A DNA stretch of 7,566 nucleotides from Brevibacillus sp. (lineage in GTDB: Bacteria > Bacillota > Bacilli > Brevibacillales > Brevibacillaceae), in NCBI GenBank assembly GCA_029240815.1, contig JARDZO010000269.1:1-7566 (forward strand), given 5' to 3'. The translations under genes and the position numbers were made by a program. Below, piece by piece: positions 5,014 to 7,566 of the stretch; the first letter of the stretch is position 1, and each line of letters opens with the position of its first letter. A model generated the notes under the pieces. That model was not told the origin of the DNA. It saw only the letters and a list, made by a program, of their open reading frames with translations, and did not search any database.

Positions 5014-5394
5014 TTAACCCTCCTCCCCTTGTGATATCGTTCGATTTTCATTAAGCCGCTCTTTATAAGACTCCCCCCAAGCTTTCATAGACGTTATGAC
5101 CGGTTCCAAAGTCCTTCCGAAATCAGTAAGGGAGTATTCCACTCTTGGCGGAACCTCTTTAAATATTTCGCGATGAATGATGCCATCCCGCTCAAGCTCT
5201 CTTAACTGCAAAGTGAGCATAAACTGCGTAATTCCCGGATTAAGGCGCCTGAATTCATTGAATCTTTTCGTTCCGTCCAAGAGCTGATAGAGAATAATCC
5301 CCTTCCACTTTCCACCAATAACATCCAGAGTTGTTTCGACCGGACATGCTTGCATATCTGGACTCACTCCATATTTGTTTCTTCGGTCTCCCAT
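5014..5394 (-). CDS. HxlR family winged-helix transcriptional regulator
   Basis: The 126-residue, dimeric wHTH repressor family includes YodB, CatR and HypR of Bacillus, which sense quinones, diamide or hypochlorite through an N-terminal cysteine. Here the family core is complete: ACPVETTLDVIGGKWKGIIL (16-35), RFNEFRRLNPGITQFMLTLQ (recognition helix region, about 44-63), LRELERDGIIHRE and the wing PPRVEYSLTDFGRTLEPVI. Cys17 in the ACPVE motif corresponds in position to the conserved redox cysteine of the family; it is the only cysteine, so a switch would need intermolecular disulfide or S-thiolation. ATG 5394 has GAGGGGAG about seven bases upstream. It is divergent from the MDR dehydrogenase with a palindrome between them, so it most likely represses that gene and itself. 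Confidence 0.9.
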   Translation of the reverse strand: MGDRRNKYGVSPDMQACPVETTLDVIGGKWKGIILYQLLDGTKRFNEFRRLNPGITQFMLTLQLRELERDGIIHREIFKEVPPRVEYSLTDFGRTLEPVITSMKAWGESYKERLNENRTISQGEEG

Positions 5395-5450
5395 CAGCTT
5401 CTCCCCTCAATGGTTTGATTTTTCATACTATCCCATAAAAATATGCGTAC

Positions 5451-5463
5451 TTACTTAAAGTAA
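5451..5463. promoter_or_regulatory. Palindrome TTACTT-A-AAGTAA, likely HxlR operator
   Basis: A perfect 6-1-6 inverted repeat lies in the 126-base divergent region between hxlR and the MDR dehydrogenase gene. Its left arm TTACTT is also the only -35-like sequence 18 bases upstream of TACAAT (5475-5480), the best -10 for the dehydrogenase gene, so a bound repressor would block that promoter. On the minus strand the same arms also read TTACTT with a T-rich -10-like stretch 17 bases on, which would suit autoregulation. The assignment to HxlR is inferred from position and from related YodB-type sites, which are also AT-rich inverted repeats. Confidence 0.5.
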
Positions 5464-5474
5464 TTGGATTGATT

Positions 5475-5480
5475 TACAAT
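5475..5480 (+). promoter_or_regulatory. -10 box TACAAT of the MDR dehydrogenase gene
   Basis: TACAAT differs from consensus at one base, with TTACTT (5451-5456) as a weak -35 at an 18-base spacing. Transcription would begin near 5487, ahead of the Shine-Dalgarno GAGAGGA at about 5505-5511. Confidence 0.4.
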
Positions 5481-5520
5481 GCAACTGTACAACATTTCCT
5501 ATTTGAGAGGATGGATACCC

Positions 5521-6564
5521 ATGAATACTCACCAAAAGATGAAAGCAGTCGGTGCTTACCGATACCTCCCAATATCCAATCCAGAAAGCCTTATTGATCT
5601 TCATTTGGATAAGCCGAAACCTACTGGCCGCGATTTGCTTGTACGTGTAAAAGCAATCTCTGTCAACCCTGCAGATGTAGGCGTTCGCGAAAAACATAAC
5701 TACGAAGCCGAATCACCGAAAATTCTTGGTTGGGATGCCGCTGGAATCGTAGAACAAGTTGGTCCTGACTGCCAATTGTTTCAACCTGGGGACAAGATCT
5801 TTTATGCGGGTAGTGTGTCTCGACCAGGCAGTAACAGTGAATTTCACTTGGTTGATGAACGAATTGTAGGAAATATGCCAAGAAGCTTGGATTTCGCTGC
5901 CGCCGCCGCATTACCACTTACATCGATAACTGCATGGGAGGGCCTATTTGATCGTTTAGGAATTAGCTTAAACGCAAATGAAAACAAGAACATACTTATT
6001 ATCGGTGCAGCTGGAGGAGTAGGATCGATCGCCATCCAACTTGCCAAATTAGCAGGTTTGACTGTCATCGGTACTGCTTCTCGTCCAGCGTCAATTCAAT
6101 GGGTCAAAAGTCTAGGTGCGGATTTTATCATAAACCACAACACCCCTTTTCAACCCCAGCTCAAAGAAGTTGGTATCGACACCGTAGATTATATCTTTTG
6201 CTTGAATGATACAGTTCAACATCTTGAAAATATGACAGAAGTCATTGCCCCCCAAGGTAAAATTTGCTCTATCGTTCCTACAAACAAGGATACATGGGCA
6301 GGGAGTTTGAAAATGGACTTGCTGTTTTCTAAAAGTGTAACGTTTGTATGGGAGTTCATGTTTACACGGTCCTTGTTTCATACCAAAGACATGATCAAAC
6401 AACACGAATTGCTGAATGAGCTGGCGGACTTAATCGATGATGGAAAAATAAAAACTACACTGACTGAACGACTAGAGCCCATCAATGCAGCAAACCTACG
6501 TTTAGCGCATGAGAAGTTGGAAACTGGACGGACCATCGGAAAAATTGTTTTAGAAAACTTCTGA
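5521..6564 (+). CDS. Zinc-independent MDR dehydrogenase, quinone-oxidoreductase type (adh_fam_1-like)
   Basis: The protein has 347 residues and belongs to the medium-chain dehydrogenase/reductase superfamily; members reduce quinones or activated C=C bonds with NADPH. The GroES-like half holds RDLLVRVKAISVNPADVGVR (37-56) and PKILGWDAAGIVEQVG (66-81), then YAGSVSRPGSNSEFHLVDER. The Rossmann half has the AAGGVGS dinucleotide loop at 163-169 and TASRPAS after beta-2 (185-191), with no acidic residue there, which suits NADPH. The catalytic and structural zinc cysteines of true alcohol dehydrogenases are absent. The pattern, including WEFMFTRSLFHTKDMIKQH, matches the TIGR02817-type zinc-binding alcohol dehydrogenase family. 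ATG 5521 has GAGAGGA nine bases upstream; an upstream TTG-containing extension (5479) lies before the likely transcript start. It is probably induced by electrophiles via the divergent HxlR protein. Confidence 0.92.
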   Translation: MNTHQKMKAVGAYRYLPISNPESLIDLHLDKPKPTGRDLLVRVKAISVNPADVGVREKHNYEAESPKILGWDAAGIVEQVGPDCQLFQPGDKIFYAGSVSRPGSNSEFHLVDERIVGNMPRSLDFAAAAALPLTSITAWEGLFDRLGISLNANENKNILIIGAAGGVGSIAIQLAKLAGLTVIGTASRPASIQWVKSLGADFIINHNTPFQPQLKEVGIDTVDYIFCLNDTVQHLENMTEVIAPQGKICSIVPTNKDTWAGSLKMDLLFSKSVTFVWEFMFTRSLFHTKDMIKQHELLNELADLIDDGKIKTTLTERLEPINAANLRLAHEKLETGRTIGKIVLENF

Positions 6565-6626
6565 TACTACGAAGATGAAGTAGGCGCTGTTTGTTCCAAA
6601 AATGCGGTAATGTGAATAGACAAGTC

Positions 6627-6655
6627 AAAGGCCCCTTGCCACTATGGGGTTTTTT
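6627..6655 (+). terminator. Rho-independent terminator of the MDR dehydrogenase gene
   Basis: Four C-G pairs CCCC/GGGG (6632-6635 with 6646-6649) can be extended by two G-U and two or three A-U pairs into the following six T residues (6650-6655). It lies 63 bases after the stop codon. The loop is ten bases. Confidence 0.6.
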
Positions 6656-6658
6656 GAG

Positions 6659-6673
6659 TTAAGTGTGGTACGG
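6659..6673 (-). repeat. Second, imperfect copy of the rlmH 3' end
   Basis: On the minus strand CCGTACCACACTTAA matches the last codons of rlmH, CCGTACCACAAGTAA (6712-6726), at 13 of 15 bases, and even ends in an in-frame-like TAA. The two copies are offset by 53 bases in direct orientation. In staphylococci, SCC elements leave exactly such duplicated rlmH ends as attachment sites; here no element is left between them, so its origin is open. Confidence 0.55.
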
Positions 6674-6698
6674 GCGAGAAACTCTCCCCAAACTTTGT

Positions 6699-6727
6699 AA
6701 AAAACTTGCCGTTACTTGTGGTACGGC
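6699..6727 (-). terminator. Terminator overlapping the end of rlmH
   Basis: On the minus strand GCCGT (6723-6727) pairs with ACGGC (6708-6712), with AC/GT possible inside after a bulged A, followed by AAG and six T residues (6699-6704). The left arm is within the final Pro-Tyr-His codons, and the stop codon TAA is in the stem-loop. Confidence 0.55.
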
Positions 6728-7191
6728 TCCCCCCGACTAATCCGAAAAGCCCGATAAACCTGCTCCAGCAGCACTAGTCTAACCAACTGATGAGGAAACG
6801 TCATCTTAGAAAACGACAACAACGCATCCGCCCGCTTCAGCACCGAATCAGCCAGCCCCAACGACCCTCCGATCACAAATGCCACCTGGCTCCGCCCATG
6901 CAGCGCCAGCTTGTCCATCTCCGCAGACAGCTTCTCCGAGGACCACATCTGCCCGTCTATCGCCAGCGCGATGACATACTGATCCTGCTTGATCTGTGCA
7001 AGAATACGCTCGCCTTCCTTGCGCTTCACCTGCTCCATCTCGGCCGCACTCATCTCTTCCGGCGCTTTTTCGTCGCTGACCTCCACGACTTGCAGCTTGC
7101 AGTAGGCGGAGAGTCGTTTGCTGTACTCATCGATCCCCTCGCGCAAATATTTTTCCTTCAGCTTCCCTACGGTAATAATCGAAATCTGCAC
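6712..7191 (-). CDS. rlmH: 23S rRNA (pseudouridine1915-N3)-methyltransferase RlmH
   Basis: RlmH methylates N3 of pseudouridine 1915 in helix 69 of 23S rRNA, on assembled 70S ribosomes, using S-adenosylmethionine. It is a 159-residue SPOUT-class protein, the exact family length. Visible landmarks are [15 protein letters not shown] at the N-terminus, ALAIDGQ (75-81), the knot loop FVIGGSLGL (105-113), [14 protein letters not shown] (125-138) and the conserved tail [13 protein letters not shown]. The start is GTG 7191; AAAGGA ten bases upstream lies within the last codons of the CxxH/CxxC gene, which ends only four bases before the GTG, so the two are one operon with likely translational coupling. 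The 3' end overlaps a terminator and resembles the SCC attachment site of staphylococcal rlmH (orfX). Confidence 0.97.
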   Translation of the reverse strand: MQISIITVGKLKEKYLREGIDEYSKRLSAYCKLQVVEVSDEKAPEEMSAAEMEQVKRKEGERILAQIKQDQYVIALAIDGQMWSSEKLSAEMDKLALHGRSQVAFVIGGSLGLADSVLKRADALLSFSKMTFPHQLVRLVLLEQVYRAFRISRGEPYHK

Positions 7192-7195
7192 GTGT

Positions 7196-7438
7196 CTACA
7201 ATCCTTTCTCTTTCAAAAGCGCAATCTTGGCTTGGGCTCCACATGCCCGACACCGCTTGTCCAAGCTCTCGTCCTCTACCAATTCAGCCCGGTATGTATC
7301 TGGCGCCGCTTCGAAATCATTGACGTAGTCGTCCAGCTCCTCGTCGAAATGCTCCATGCACGCAAATCGCACAGGAAATTCGGGAAGCAGCGCTACGTCC
7401 TTACCCTCGATTTTCACACTATCCAGCTTTCTGTCCAT
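7196..7438 (-). CDS. CxxH/CxxC small protein (BA_5709 family), probable zinc binder
   Basis: The protein has 80 residues. It carries CMEH (27-30) and CRAC (63-66) separated by an acidic stretch rich in Asp and Glu ([18 protein letters not shown]), the signature of the CxxH/CxxC family (TIGR04129). This family is commonly found just before rlmH in Bacillales. The four ligands suggest a small structural zinc site; no activity is known. The roughly 20-residue N-terminal extension before the CxxH motif is longer than I recall for Bacillus members. ATG 7438 has AGAGGA seven bases upstream, and a promoter candidate lies at 7481-7508. It is the first gene of the operon with rlmH. Confidence 0.85.
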   Translation of the reverse strand: MDRKLDSVKIEGKDVALLPEFPVRFACMEHFDEELDDYVNDFEAAPDTYRAELVEDESLDKRCRACGAQAKIALLKEKGL

Positions 7439-7480
7439 CTCTTTTTCCTCTTTTCCGTCCCGTAAATGATATCGCTCTAT

Positions 7481-7508
7481 ATTCTACCCCAGATCGGTGA
7501 GAAAACAA
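7481..7508 (-). promoter_or_regulatory. Candidate promoter of the CxxH/CxxC-rlmH operon
   Basis: On the minus strand TTGTTT (7503-7508), a 16-base spacer and TAGAAT (7481-7486) are followed by the ATG about 43 bases on. The -10 box differs from consensus at one base. A terminator of the preceding unit just upstream supports a fresh start of transcription here. Confidence 0.45.
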
Positions 7509-7543
7509 ATTGCCACTCAAGAATCGGCATGCCTTACGCAGGC

Positions 7544-7566
7544 AAAAAAAGAGCGCCGATTTCTCG
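7544..7566 (-). terminator. Terminator of the upstream gene, truncated by the window edge
   Basis: On the minus strand TCGGCGCTC (7551-7559) followed by seven T residues (7544-7550) looks like the right arm and U-tract of a strong rho-independent terminator. The left arm would lie beyond 7566. It presumably ends the gene to the right of the window. Confidence 0.5.

Noticed and set aside
4797..5051. Minus-strand ORF of 84 codons as an intact gene
   Set aside because: It contains only the central frame of the ogt remnant with unrelated residues on both sides; the conserved C-terminus is in another frame, so it is part of the pseudogene.
6790..7323. Long plus-strand ORF of 177 codons over rlmH and the CxxH/CxxC gene
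   Set aside because: It is fully antisense to rlmH and the CxxH/CxxC gene, has an Arg/His/Leu/Gln-biased composition typical of an opposite-strand shadow, and lacks a ribosome-binding site.
7531..7550. GCCT-N5-AGGC hairpin next to an A-run as a plus-strand terminator
   Set aside because: The run beside it is A on the plus strand, and on the minus strand the T-run precedes the hairpin, so it cannot act as an intrinsic terminator on either strand.
1..7566. CRISPR array, tRNA or rRNA genes, toxin-antitoxin pair, or a multi-gene defence system
   Set aside because: No regularly spaced repeats, no cloverleaf or rRNA sequence, and no gene pair with that character; the only nuclease is TnpB of the IS.

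Overview
The window looks like chromosomal DNA from a Gram-positive spore-former of the Bacillales, probably Brevibacillus or a close Paenibacillaceae relative. Purine-rich Shine-Dalgarno sites (AAAGGGGA, AAGGAGATGA, AAAAGGTGA) precede most starts. The right end carries a CxxH/CxxC small protein directly followed by rlmH, an order typical of Bacillales. The genus is an inference from protein style, not a proven assignment.

Layout, left to right. Positions 1-1071 are the right part of an IS200/IS605-type element: a tnpB gene that runs off the left edge, a structured right end that should be the source of the omega (guide) RNA, and a TTCAA-type terminus. Immediately after it, on the minus strand, lies an LLM-class flavin monooxygenase (1083-2132). 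About 340 bases follow with its promoter, a possible decayed small gene and a terminator. Next on the minus strand are a two-part DUF3052-like/YdeI-OmdA protein (2490-3164) and a Crp/Fnr regulator (3454-4170) that seems to start at CTG. Divergent from the regulator is a small DoxX-like membrane protein (4296-4634). A clearly broken C-terminal remnant of an O6-methylguanine-DNA methyltransferase gene (ogt) lies at 4760-5007. An HxlR regulator (5014-5394, minus) is divergent from a quinone-oxidoreductase-type MDR dehydrogenase (5521-6564, plus), with a palindrome between them. The right end is a two-gene minus-strand operon, CxxH/CxxC protein then rlmH.

Functionally, most of the window is a set of small independent transcription units between a conserved housekeeping locus (rlmH) and a mobile element. 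The only pair with a strong regulatory logic is hxlR with the MDR dehydrogenase: a cysteine-bearing HxlR protein next to a quinone/aldehyde-type reductase resembles the YodB/CatR/HypR redox-switch arrangement of Bacillus.

I see no CRISPR array, tRNA, rRNA or recognisable anti-phage system apart from the TnpB/omega-RNA nuclease. The most notable signals are an imperfect second copy of the rlmH 3' end 53 bases beyond the first (the kind of site used by SCC-type elements in staphylococci), the ogt remnant frameshifted right after its active-site motif, an altered TnpB zinc knuckle, and the apparent CTG start of the Crp/Fnr gene.
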